A stretch of DNA of 64,000 nt from an uncultured Clostridia bacterium (GTDB lineage Bacteria > Bacillota > Clostridia > Christensenellales > Borkfalkiaceae): NCBI GenBank assembly GCA_947597925.1, contig CANQFA010000001.1, positions 1 to 64,000 on the forward strand. Reading direction: 5' to 3'. The position numbers and the translations under genes are program-made. Position 1 is the first letter of the stretch, and the number at the start of each line of letters is the position of its first letter. Below, piece by piece: positions 7,897 to 14,479 of this stretch. The notes under the pieces are model-generated. The model saw nothing but the letters and a program-made list of their open reading frames with translations, ran no database searches and was not told where the DNA came from.

Positions 7897-7925
7897 ATTG
7901 TATCATATTCCGCGAAAAAACTCAA
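7897..7925 (-). promoter_or_regulatory. ftsH promoter
   Basis: Minus strand: -35 TTGAGT (7920-7925), 17-bp spacer, -10 TACAAT (7897-7902), about 65 bp before the TTG start. The leader carries a small hairpin around 7858-7885. Confidence 0.75.
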
Positions 7926-8004
7926 GCAAATCCCGCCGTTTCCGCATAGTTTTTCGCAATTCTCACAATCTTTCACGCGAACGACACGGAAAGGGCGTTT
8001 TTTG

Positions 8005-8020
8005 CGTTTCACGTGAAACG
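8005..8020. promoter_or_regulatory. parS site (14 of 16)
   Basis: A 16-bp perfect palindrome with core GTTTCACGTGAAAC. It differs from the Bacillus-type consensus TGTTNCACGTGAAACA only at the outermost base pair. It lies 40 bp from a perfect parS, in the intergenic gap between ftsH and cvpA. Confidence 0.85.
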
Positions 8021-8044
8021 TAAACCGAAATTTTTCCGAAGCGA

Positions 8045-8060
8045 TGTTTCACGTGAAACA
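8045..8060. promoter_or_regulatory. parS site (perfect)
   Basis: TGTTTCACGTGAAACA matches the parS consensus at all 16 positions. It is the expected loading site for ParB encoded at 4817-5713 and lies about 6 kb from the origin. Confidence 0.95.
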
Positions 8061-8071
8061 TACAGCGCATG

Positions 8072-8096
8072 AAAAATCCCGCTTTCGCGGGATCTC
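8072..8096 (-). terminator. terminator after cvpA
   Basis: Stem ATCCCGC/GCGGGAT (about 8076-8082/8087-8093) with a 4-nt loop and a T-run on the minus strand, just after the cvpA stop. Confidence 0.8.
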
Positions 8097-8106
8097 TTCT
8101 CTTGAC

Positions 8107-8652
8107 TTATGCCTTTCCGAAGGCGAAGTTGACGGTAAATGCCGCGGCCCACTCCAGCCATCCGCTGAAATAGAGGGGGCCCACGATATAACTCGTGTTG
8201 AGGAAGCTTGTCACCGCCGCGATATTGCACCACTTCAGGATGAGGAGCACGATGCAGCAGGCGAGCAGCGCCTCGGCGGCTCCGAGCAGCGCGCCCAAGA
8301 TCTTGTTGACGACCGCGACGGGGCCTACCGCCTCGACCAGCATGGTGCCGAGCGAGCCGAGCAACCATGTTAAGAGCTTAACGATTATCAAGATCAGTAC
8401 GAAGCTCAGGATGACGCCCAGCCAATAGGCGATGGCGGTATTTCCGCCGAACCACGAGGCCATCGTGGTGGTGAGCCCGAACCAGCTCTCGAGTGCGGCT
8501 GCGAGCTGCGTGCAGAAGAAGAACGCGATGACCCCCGCAAGCAGGCTGCCCGCGAGTTTCAGGACGCTCTTTACGAATCCGCGCATCGCTCCGCCGATGA
8601 GCCCTGCCAGAATGAGCACGACAAAGACGATGTCGATGATCCATCCGTTCAT
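8107..8652 (-). CDS. CvpA family membrane protein
   Basis: 181 residues with four hydrophobic segments. The N-terminus (IIDIVFVVLILAGLIGGAMR followed by GFVKSVLKL) is the CvpA family signature of a first helix and a Gly-rich turn. The C-terminal half keeps LGALLGAAEALLACC, as in the family. CvpA proteins are inner-membrane proteins of uncertain role, linked to colicin V production and envelope homeostasis. The start at 8652 has a perfect GGAGGTGA ribosome site. It is monocistronic, with its own promoter and terminator. Confidence 0.88.
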   Translation of the reverse strand: MNGWIIDIVFVVLILAGLIGGAMRGFVKSVLKLAGSLLAGVIAFFFCTQLAAALESWFGLTTTMASWFGGNTAIAYWLGVILSFVLILIIVKLLTWLLGSLGTMLVEAVGPVAVVNKILGALLGAAEALLACCIVLLILKWCNIAAVTSFLNTSYIVGPLYFSGWLEWAAAFTVNFAFGKA

Positions 8653-8676
8653 AAAATCACCTCCTTCTGTCTCTTC

Positions 8677-8705
8677 ATTATACCACCTTTTCGGGGGTTT
8701 GTCAC
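8677..8705 (-). promoter_or_regulatory. cvpA promoter
   Basis: Minus strand: -35 GTGACA (8700-8705), 17-bp spacer, -10 TATAAT (8677-8682), 25 bp before the start codon. Confidence 0.75.
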
Positions 8706-8795
8706 GGTTTTTATGAAAAGTGTTTAGAACTTTTTCGCGCGGTCAAAACCTAAGCCGCGCGCATTTGCACGAAATCCATCCCTTCGGAGGAATTT

Positions 8796-9338
8796 ATGGA
8801 CTTTGCCTTTCATTTTTATAACACGCTGGCGGAGACGGGCATTTTGATGGCGCTCACGCGTATCCTCGGCCCCCTCGAGGCGCCGCCCGTCATCCTGTGC
8901 GTGGGGAGCGACCTCGCGGTGGGGGACAGCCTCGGGCCCGTCACGGGGACCATGCTGAAGGCGGATCCCGCGTTCGGCGGCTTTGTCTATGGCACCCTGA
9001 AGACGCCCGTCACGGCGAAGGAGGCGGGGCATCTCGGCGAATTTCTGAGAAGGACGCACCCGAAGAGCAAGGTGATCGCCGTCGATGCCGCGGTGGGGGA
9101 GCCCTCCGACGTGGGCCTCATCAAGGTCTTCGAGGGGCCCCTGCGCCCGGGGTCGGGTGCGGGAAAGAAGCTCGGGCGGGTGGGCGACGTCTCCGTGCTC
9201 GGCATCGTGGCGCCGAAGTCCGCCTTTTCCTACGCCCTCCTCAACCTCACGCGGCTCAACGTGGTCTATGCCATGGCGGAGCTCATCAGCGGCGCCCTCG
9301 CGGGATACGGCGAACACCTTTCGTTTCTCCCAAAGTAG
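8796..9338 (+). CDS. yyaC: spore protein YyaC (DUF1256, GPR-like)
   Basis: A 180-residue member of the YyaC/DUF1256 family, related in fold to germination protease GPR. The family signatures VILCVGSDLAVGDSLGPVTG near residue 30 and GTLKTPVTAKE soon after are intact, as is the conserved IAVDAAVG. In Bacillus subtilis yyaC sits beside spo0J and is made during sporulation; here it lies about 3 kb from parB. GGAGGAATTT precedes ATG 8796. No sigma-A promoter is obvious, which fits a sporulation sigma factor, though I could not identify its boxes. Its presence suggests that the host is, or descends from, a spore former. Confidence 0.93.
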   Translation: MDFAFHFYNTLAETGILMALTRILGPLEAPPVILCVGSDLAVGDSLGPVTGTMLKADPAFGGFVYGTLKTPVTAKEAGHLGEFLRRTHPKSKVIAVDAAVGEPSDVGLIKVFEGPLRPGSGAGKKLGRVGDVSVLGIVAPKSAFSYALLNLTRLNVVYAMAELISGALAGYGEHLSFLPK

Positions 9339-9419
9339 GCGAAAATTTTTTGTAAAACATTCTTAAAATGCAAACGGCTTACATTCTGAAATATTTTTGC
9401 CGAAAACCCCTCATATTCC

Positions 9420-9448
9420 TTGACGAATGACCCAAAAAGGACTAAAAT
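9420..9448 (+). promoter_or_regulatory. promoter of the 76-residue gene
   Basis: -35 TTGACG (9420-9425), 17-bp spacer, -10 TAAAAT (9443-9448), 33 bp before the start codon. Confidence 0.75.
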
Positions 9449-9481
9449 AACGTCATAAAATAAAAAAGGAGGAATGGTGCC

Positions 9482-9712
9482 ATGATCAAGAAGACCAAGA
9501 CCAAGACCTACGATACCGAAACCGCAACTGTCGTGAAGAAGGTGACGAGCGGCTATTTCGGCGATCCCGCAGGCTACGAAGTCACGCTTTTCGAGACGCC
9601 GGAGGGGGATTACTTCCTCTATACCAATGGCGGCAGCGCATCGCCCTATACGTCCGAAGAGATCAAAACGCTCTCCAAGGCGGCTGCGAAAAAGTGGCTG
9701 GAAGAGAACTGA
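9482..9712 (+). CDS. small soluble protein, unknown
   Basis: 76 residues, lysine/threonine-rich at the N-terminus, with an alternating beta-type pattern around a glycine-rich turn (YFLYTNGGSAS) and a C-terminal helix ending KKWLEEN. No signal peptide or membrane segment. AAAGGAGG precedes ATG 9482, with a consensus-like promoter 33 bp upstream and a strong terminator just after. The signals make expression very likely. I do not recognise a characterised family. Confidence 0.75.
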   Translation: MIKKTKTKTYDTETATVVKKVTSGYFGDPAGYEVTLFETPEGDYFLYTNGGSASPYTSEEIKTLSKAAAKKWLEEN

Positions 9713-9721
9713 CTTCACAAA

Positions 9722-9750
9722 AAAAGAAGCTCCCTCGGGGAGCTTCTTTT
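9722..9750. terminator. bidirectional terminator between the 76-residue gene and jag
   Basis: A 13-bp perfect stem (AAAAGAAGCTCCC 9722-9734 with GGGAGCTTCTTTT 9738-9750) and a 3-nt loop, with T-runs on both strands. It ends the gene at 9482 and the rpmH-jag operon. Confidence 0.92.
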
Positions 9751-9756
9751 TTGCGG

Positions 9757-10689
9757 TTAATCGTTGTCGGTGGGGAGTTTTGTCTCGGTTCCTTCGGACA
9801 TGGGTTGCTCGTTTTGCGTCTCGGGGGTCTCTTCCTTTCCGAGGTAGGTGCCGAAAAATCCCGAGAAACTTCCCTTCCTGTAGCCCGGCGTCGAGCCCTT
9901 GGAAAAGCTCGTGCCGCTCGTCTCGGGCGTCGCGTCCTTGGGGAATTCCCTTCTCTCGCGGGGCTTGCCGCCGCGCTTGTCGTAGGGCCGTCCTCCGCGG
10001 TCGCCGCGATCGCCTCGATTTCCGCGGAAGTCCTTTCCTCCGCGGTCGCCTCGATTTCCGCGGGGTTTCATGTTCTTGGGGGTGATCACGACATAGCGCG
10101 CGGGCTCCTTTCCCTCGCTCTTGGTGGTGACCTCTTCATTGTCCACGAGGGCGGAGTGGATGACCCTGCGTTCGTAGGGATTCATGGGCTCGAGGCGGAC
10201 CCGCTTTCCGAGCCGCACCGCCTTTGCCGCCATCTTCTCCGCGACCCGCTTCAGGGTCTCCTCGCGCTCCTCGCGGTAGTTGCCGCAGTCCACGACGACG
10301 CGCTTATACTCCCGTCTGCCCGTATTGGCTACGGCGCCCGCGAGCGTCTGGACCGCGTCGATAAATTCGCCCCTGCGGCCTATCACGCCCTTCGTCTCGC
10401 CCTCGAGGTCGATGACGATGCGCTCCTCTTCCTCCTTGAGCACGGGCACGGCCTCTGCGCCGATGAGGGGGAAGAGCCCCTCGAGAAACTTTACCGCACG
10501 CTGTCCGTCCGTGAGGACTTCCACGACCTTTTCGGAGATCTCCACCCGCGCATCGACATGGCCGATGCCGAAGAGTCCTCCCTTCTTTCCTTCCTCGAGC
10601 ACTTTGATCTCCGCGTCCTCACGCGAAATGCCGAGCTGTTCGAGGCCGGCCTTTACCGCCTCCTCTACCGTTTTGCCTTGAAATTCCAT
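9757..10689 (-). CDS. jag: RNA-binding protein Jag / KhpB
   Basis: 310 residues: an N-terminal Jag_N domain (1-50, MEFQGKTVEEAVKAGLEQLG), a KH domain with the GxxG loop at VIGRRGEFIDAVQ, and an R3H domain to about residue 215 (ERRVIHSALVDNEEV). A long basic tail rich in RG/RGD/GGR repeats follows, which typical Jag proteins lack. Jag pairs with KhpA to bind RNA and affect cell elongation and sporulation. It is the last gene of the rpmH-rnpA-yidD-yidC-jag operon, starting 19 nt after the yidC stop. The RG-rich tail probably adds nonspecific RNA binding. Confidence 0.95.
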   Translation of the reverse strand: MEFQGKTVEEAVKAGLEQLGISREDAEIKVLEEGKKGGLFGIGHVDARVEISEKVVEVLTDGQRAVKFLEGLFPLIGAEAVPVLKEEEERIVIDLEGETKGVIGRRGEFIDAVQTLAGAVANTGRREYKRVVVDCGNYREEREETLKRVAEKMAAKAVRLGKRVRLEPMNPYERRVIHSALVDNEEVTTKSEGKEPARYVVITPKNMKPRGNRGDRGGKDFRGNRGDRGDRGGRPYDKRGGKPRERREFPKDATPETSGTSFSKGSTPGYRKGSFSGFFGTYLGKEETPETQNEQPMSEGTETKLPTDND

Positions 10690-10708
10690 GATTGACCTCT
10701 CTTTGGCG

Positions 10709-12187
10709 TTATTTGCGCCGCTTCTTTCCTTCGGGATCCTTCCACGAAAGTGTCCTTCCGTATTTTTCCTTGATCTTTTCCTCTTCCTTCTTTTTGAAGA
10801 CTCTGCCGATGATGAAATTGGAGAGAAGGGTCACGAGGAGGGCGATCAGGCTGGACATCGTCATATAGATACTGAATGCCGCGCTGTACATAAAGGCGAA
10901 TACGCCGTAGATGAGGGGGAGGAGGACGAGCATCATCTTCTGCGAAGAGGCGCCCGCGCCGTCCACCGTCTGATAGCGGCTGGTATCTTTCTGGCTGCGC
11001 ATGGTGATGAACTGTGACAGGAGCATGAGCCCGATGGAGAGCACGATGAGGACGAAGTACCCATTGGGCTCAGCCTTTTCCTCCGTGAGGCGGGAGGTGA
11101 GGCTCGCGTACTGCGCATCGGTGATGATGGTGGAGAGCCGCACCTTTTCGCCGCTCTCCAGTGTCACGGTGCTCCCCAAGAGCCCTCCGAGGTCGGTGGG
11201 GATGGGGTGCGCATAGGAGACATCGGGATACCACACGTTTTTGACCCACAAAAAGCCCGGGGCGTTTTCCTCGGTGCGGTACCAGTCGCGCGCGGCGAGG
11301 GCGCCGATGTCGGTGATATACAGCCTGCAGGCCGTCTCCCGCGAGACGGGCGTGCCCGCCTCCTCCTGTGCCGCCATGATCTCCTCGACGCCCGCGGCCG
11401 CATCTTCGTCCTCGAGGAGGAGGTCGCAGTCGATGACATAGTTCTTCTCGAGCTTTGCGGCATCGAGGTTGTATTCGTACGATATGCACTGCCCCTCTTT
11501 GGACACGCGCATGTATTTGTTGCCGTCCTTCTCGGACATGGTATAGACTGCGCCCGTCTCCGAGGCCTTCTCTATCCCGAGCGTCGCGCCGACCTCCCAT
11601 GCGGCGGAGAGGGTCTTCTGCTCGCCTCCCTCCTGCCACACGAAGGTGTATTTCCCATCCTCGACGACGGGAATTCCCTCCTCGTCCTTCAGAAGCGCCA
11701 CGTCGACGCCCTCCACGCCGTACTCGAGGATGGCCTCGTTATAGGCCTCGGACATGCCGATAAAGGTGGAGAGATTGGCGAACTGGGAGTAGGCATTGAA
11801 GCCCTGAAAGGCAACGATGAGGATGGCAAGCGAAAGGAGAGAGGGGAGGCAGGCGCTGAACATGGAGATGCCGTTTTTCTTGTACAGTTCCTGCATCTTG
11901 GTATTATACATGTTCTGGTCGTCGGCGTATTGCTTCTGCAGTTTCTCGAGGTCGTCCTTCATCTCCGCCATGACGAGGTTATTTTTCCGCATCTTGACGC
12001 GCTGGTAGATGTCGAAGGGGAGGGTGATGGCCTTCAGGATCAGCGTAAAGAGGATGATCCCGAGACCGATATTTCCCACGCCCTCGATGATGACACGCGC
12101 AAACTGACCGAGCCAATCGAGCCCGATCTGATAGCCCTGTTCGAGCAGGGTAAACGTACTTTCCGCAAGAAGGGATGAAATCATCAT
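10709..12187 (-). CDS. yidC: membrane protein insertase YidC/SpoIIIJ with a large outer-face insertion
   Basis: 492 residues, nearly twice the usual 250-280 for a Gram-positive YidC. The core is recognisable: first core TM helix about 36-55, cytoplasmic hairpin about 66-105, second helix about 110-130, then GFLWVKNVWYPD (311-322) and three C-terminal helices. About 170 residues (135-308) are inserted in the outer-face loop after the second helix and look like a soluble beta-rich domain. The groove Arg of SpoIIIJ appears to be Lys (LILKAITLPFD). The start is ATG 12187, after GAGGTGG; a GTG at 12202 is an alternative. It inserts membrane proteins, with yidD and jag as operon partners. Confidence 0.93.
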   Translation of the reverse strand: MMISSLLAESTFTLLEQGYQIGLDWLGQFARVIIEGVGNIGLGIILFTLILKAITLPFDIYQRVKMRKNNLVMAEMKDDLEKLQKQYADDQNMYNTKMQELYKKNGISMFSACLPSLLSLAILIVAFQGFNAYSQFANLSTFIGMSEAYNEAILEYGVEGVDVALLKDEEGIPVVEDGKYTFVWQEGGEQKTLSAAWEVGATLGIEKASETGAVYTMSEKDGNKYMRVSKEGQCISYEYNLDAAKLEKNYVIDCDLLLEDEDAAAGVEEIMAAQEEAGTPVSRETACRLYITDIGALAARDWYRTEENAPGFLWVKNVWYPDVSYAHPIPTDLGGLLGSTVTLESGEKVRLSTIITDAQYASLTSRLTEEKAEPNGYFVLIVLSIGLMLLSQFITMRSQKDTSRYQTVDGAGASSQKMMLVLLPLIYGVFAFMYSAAFSIYMTMSSLIALLVTLLSNFIIGRVFKKKEEEKIKEKYGRTLSWKDPEGKKRRK

Positions 12188-12189
12188 AG

Positions 12190-12459
12190 TTACAGGAGCC
12201 ACCTCTTTTTACGTCCCTCCGGCGCGGGATCGAGCCCGCCCTTGGAGAGGGGATTGCAGCGGAGGATGCGCCATAGCCCGAGAAAAATTCCTCTCACGAC
12301 GCCTAAATTGTTGATGCACCGCTTGGTATATTCCGAGCAGGTGGGCGTGTAGAGGCAGGTGTGATGGGAAAGCCTTTTCTGATAGAAGTCTATCATGCGC
12401 ATGCAGGCGCCGCGGATGGGCCTTCTGTGAGGGCGCCTCACTTGCCTTCCGCTTCGCAT
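12190..12459 (-). CDS. yidD: membrane protein insertion efficiency factor YidD
   Basis: 89 residues, slightly longer than the usual 70-85. The family core is intact: FYQKRLSHHT, the cysteine motif YTPTCSEYTKRCI, and the C-terminal LRCNPLSKGGLDPAPE. YidD assists YidC-dependent insertion and stays on the inner face of the membrane through an amphipathic N-terminus. ATG 12459 overlaps the rnpA end by 22 nt and AAGGAG lies upstream inside rnpA; an internal start near the second methionine pair is possible. The stop is 2 nt from the chosen yidC start, so the two are translationally coupled. Confidence 0.93.
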   Translation of the reverse strand: MRSGRQVRRPHRRPIRGACMRMIDFYQKRLSHHTCLYTPTCSEYTKRCINNLGVVRGIFLGLWRILRCNPLSKGGLDPAPEGRKKRWLL

Positions 12460-12773
12460 AGGGCAAGTTTCTCCTTCCTTTCTATCTTCCCGAGATCCCT
12501 CGAAAAAGCGGCGAAAGAATAGTTCTCCGCCTCTTTTGGAATGAGGAGCACGAGACAGGGCTTCCATTCATTGCAAGCGCGAAACGCCTCCCGAAGAAGG
12601 CGCTTGAGGCGGTTGCGCACGACACTCTTGCCGTACCGTTTTCCCACGCAGACCGCCATCTTCAGTTCCTTTGCGGGGAGATAGACGACCGTTACCGTCT
12701 CGGAATACGCCTTTTTCCCGCTCTTCAAAACCGCGGTGATCTGTTTTGCCTTTTTCAGCCGCAGGTAATTCAT
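12438..12773 (-). CDS. rnpA: ribonuclease P protein component
   Basis: 111 residues, normal length. The RNR signature is clear (GKSVVRNRLKRLLREAFR, about residues 48-65), after a first strand region with AVCVGKRYG. It binds the catalytic P RNA and helps mature tRNA 5' ends. The start at 12773 is 6 nt past the rpmH stop, and the end overlaps yidD. This is the conserved rpmH-rnpA-yidD-yidC-jag operon of Bacillota. Confidence 0.98.
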   Translation of the reverse strand: MNYLRLKKAKQITAVLKSGKKAYSETVTVVYLPAKELKMAVCVGKRYGKSVVRNRLKRLLREAFRACNEWKPCLVLLIPKEAENYSFAAFSRDLGKIERKEKLALCEAEGK

Positions 12774-12779
12774 GAAAGG

Positions 12780-12914
12780 TTATGCGGAGAGATGCTTTCT
12801 TCCCTTATTCCTTCTGTTTTTCAGGACCTTTCTTCCGCCGGCAGATGCCATTCTCTTGCGGAAACCGTGGACCTTACTTCTCTGTCTCTTTTTGGGCTGA
12901 TACGTTCTTTTCAT
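12780..12914 (-). CDS. rpmH: 50S ribosomal protein L34
   Basis: 44 residues, too short for most gene lists but unmistakable: [18 protein letters not shown] at the N-terminus, then [12 protein letters not shown] and the basic C-terminus ending in LSA. It is the first gene of the operon, with GGAGAAG before ATG 12914 and a near-perfect promoter at 12951-12979. It encodes a small, very basic large-subunit protein. Confidence 0.98.
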   Translation of the reverse strand: MKRTYQPKKRQRSKVHGFRKRMASAGGRKVLKNRRNKGRKHLSA

Positions 12915-12950
12915 GGATTTTCTTCTCCTAATTTGATGACTGCTCTTATG

Positions 12951-12979
12951 ATTATAAGAAATTTCTGCTCTTCCGTCAA
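12951..12979 (-). promoter_or_regulatory. rpmH operon promoter
   Basis: Minus strand: -35 TTGACG (12974-12979), 17-bp spacer, perfect -10 TATAAT (12951-12956), 36 bp before the rpmH start and immediately after the dnaN stop. Confidence 0.9.
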
Positions 12980-12983
12980 GCGA

Positions 12984-14078
12984 TTATGGGGAATTTCTTA
13001 CCGGAAGTATGAGATAAAGCCCCTGTTTTTCCTGTACATTTTCGAGGATGAAGGGGGAGACGGCGCCGTTAAAGGAGATGACGACACTTTCTTCGGTGAG
13101 CGCCTTGAGGGCGTCGAGGAGAAATTTTGCGTTCATGGAGATGGTGAGATCCACCCCTCTCACCTCCGCCGGGACCTCCTCGGAGACATTTCCGAGGTCG
13201 GAGGCAGAAATCACCTTGACGGCATTTCCGCCAATCTCGAGGTTCACGAGATTATTCTTATCCCCGCGGTTCAGGATGGCGGCGCGCTCCACGCTCGAAA
13301 TAATTTCCGCGCGCGACAGCGTGACGACGGTGGAGAAGGTGGTGGGAATGACGCTCTCCTTTCTGATGAAGTCTCCCTTATAGAGTCTGGAGACGATGGT
13401 GGTGCCTTCGCTCTCGGCGAGGAGCATCCCGCCGTTCGTGTAGAGGGTGATCTCTCCCTCGTCGGAGAGCATGCGGGAGAGCTCATTGAGCGTCCTTGCG
13501 GGGCAGACGATGTCGGCCTCCGCGCTCTTTGCCACGATCTCCGCACTCGCCGTGGCGAGGCGGTAGCCGTCGAGGGCACATACCTCGAGGCGGTCGCCGA
13601 ATTCCATTCTGCAGCCCTTCAGGATGGGTCTGGAATCATCCTGTGCGCAGCAGAAGCTCGTCCCCGCGATGACCCGCTTAAAGTCCGTCTTCATGAGAAC
13701 GAAGGAATTTTCCCCGACCTCTAAATCGATCTGGGGGAAGTCCTCGGCGGAGAGAGACTGGACATAGGAGACCGAACCGCGATAGCGGATCTCCACGCCC
13801 TTTTCTCCCGTGGAGAGGGAGATCTCCTCCCCCGAAAGTTTGGAGATGAAGTCGGAAAAGAGCTTGCCCGGCACGCAGATCTCGCCCTCTTCGAGCACAT
13901 CCGCCTTGATTTCCTTTTTGATGGAGAGCTCTCCGTCCGTCGCAAGGAGGGAAACTCCCTCGAGCGTGGCGGTGAGACGGATACACTCCATGATGGGCGC
14001 CGTCGTGCGGACGGCACAGGCCTTCGAGACCTTCAGGACCGCTTCGGAGAGCGTGAGCCCGTCGCAGATAAATTTCAT
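12984..14078 (-). CDS. dnaN: DNA polymerase III beta sliding clamp
   Basis: 364 residues, normal for DnaN. The three clamp domains are present; MKFICDGLTLSEAVLKVSKA starts domain 1 and the C-terminus ends in LILPVRNSP, matching the conserved MPVR-type end that forms the client-binding pocket. The start at 14078 follows GGAGGCAA. The open frame runs upstream to 14378, but only through the origin. The gene begins right at the edge of oriC and runs leftward in the same direction as rpmH. Normally dnaA lies between the origin or rpmH and dnaN; here it is absent. Confidence 0.97.
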   Translation of the reverse strand: MKFICDGLTLSEAVLKVSKACAVRTTAPIMECIRLTATLEGVSLLATDGELSIKKEIKADVLEEGEICVPGKLFSDFISKLSGEEISLSTGEKGVEIRYRGSVSYVQSLSAEDFPQIDLEVGENSFVLMKTDFKRVIAGTSFCCAQDDSRPILKGCRMEFGDRLEVCALDGYRLATASAEIVAKSAEADIVCPARTLNELSRMLSDEGEITLYTNGGMLLAESEGTTIVSRLYKGDFIRKESVIPTTFSTVVTLSRAEIISSVERAAILNRGDKNNLVNLEIGGNAVKVISASDLGNVSEEVPAEVRGVDLTISMNAKFLLDALKALTEESVVISFNGAVSPFILENVQEKQGLYLILPVRNSP

Positions 14079-14120
14079 GGTTGCCTCCTTATCATCGATG
14101 TAAAATAGATATATATCTCT

Positions 14121-14138
14121 TAGTAATAGTAGTAATAG
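14121..14138 (+). promoter_or_regulatory. DnaA-trio array
   Basis: Six consecutive triplets TAG TAA TAG TAG TAA TAG. Read 3' to 5' from the adjacent DnaA boxes this is GAT AAT GAT GAT AAT GAT, exactly the (G/A)AT trio described for Bacillus subtilis oriC, on which DnaA forms a filament on single-stranded DNA. The AT-rich 14101-14120 lies directly beyond. Confidence 0.85.
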
Positions 14139-14142
14139 GGCG

Positions 14143-14432
14143 TGTGGAAATGTGGATTTCTCCCGCGTCCTCTCTATTATAGCGAAAAACGGGAAAAAAG
14201 ACAAGCATTTTCTCCCGAAAATAAGAGATTTTGCGTGTCTTCCCATGTGGAAAGAGGGTGGAAAGGTGTGTGGAAGGAAAGGAGAACTTTCCACGATTTC
14301 AAAGGGTCTCCTTTTTCGAAAAGGGGAAGTAAGCTGTCCGTGGAAAAGAAGACGGGAAGAGGGAGAATCTGTCCACATCTCTTTCCACGATGTGGAAACA
14401 CGTGGAAAAATAGGGTGTGGAAAGTGTGGAAC
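14143..14432. repeat. cluster of about 13 DnaA-box-like sites
   Basis: Sites on the two strands (TGTGGAAA or its complement, up to one or two changes): 14143, 14151 (TGTGGATT), 14246, 14257, 14269, 14288, 14339, 14370 (TGTCCACA), 14382, 14391, 14401, 14416 and 14425. The preferred box is TTTCCACA rather than TTATCCACA; TTTTCCACA is the known cyanobacterial DnaA box. Confidence 0.8.
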
Positions 14433-14444
14433 GAAAAATTTTAC

Positions 14445-14473
14445 TTTACAAACGGTGCAAAAAATGGTATAAT
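14445..14473 (+). promoter_or_regulatory. rsmG promoter (apparently leaderless)
   Basis: -35 TTTACA (14445-14450), 17-bp spacer, -10 TATAAT (14468-14473). Only 6 nt separate the -10 box from ATG 14480, so the transcript should begin at or next to the start codon. Confidence 0.8.
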
Positions 14474-14479
14474 GTTTTT

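Larger units (their letters stand above)
14101..14440. other. oriC: replication origin oriC
   Basis: The stretch between dnaN and rsmG has no gene and shows all parts of a bacterial basal unwinding system in order: an AT-rich duplex-unwinding candidate (14101-14120), six tandem TAG/TAA triplets (14121-14138) that read 3'-to-5' as the DnaA-trio, a short GC segment, two abutting DnaA-box-like 8-mers (14143-14158), then about eleven more TTTCCACA-like sites up to 14432 on both strands. Gene direction switches here from mostly minus (left) to mostly plus (right), and dnaN, rpmH, parB and parS are close. Confidence 0.87.

Noticed and set aside
7833-8012. Longer ftsH starting at 8012
   Set aside because: The extra frame crosses the ftsH promoter and parS side and has no ribosome site; TTG 7832 has AGGAGA and begins the first TM helix.
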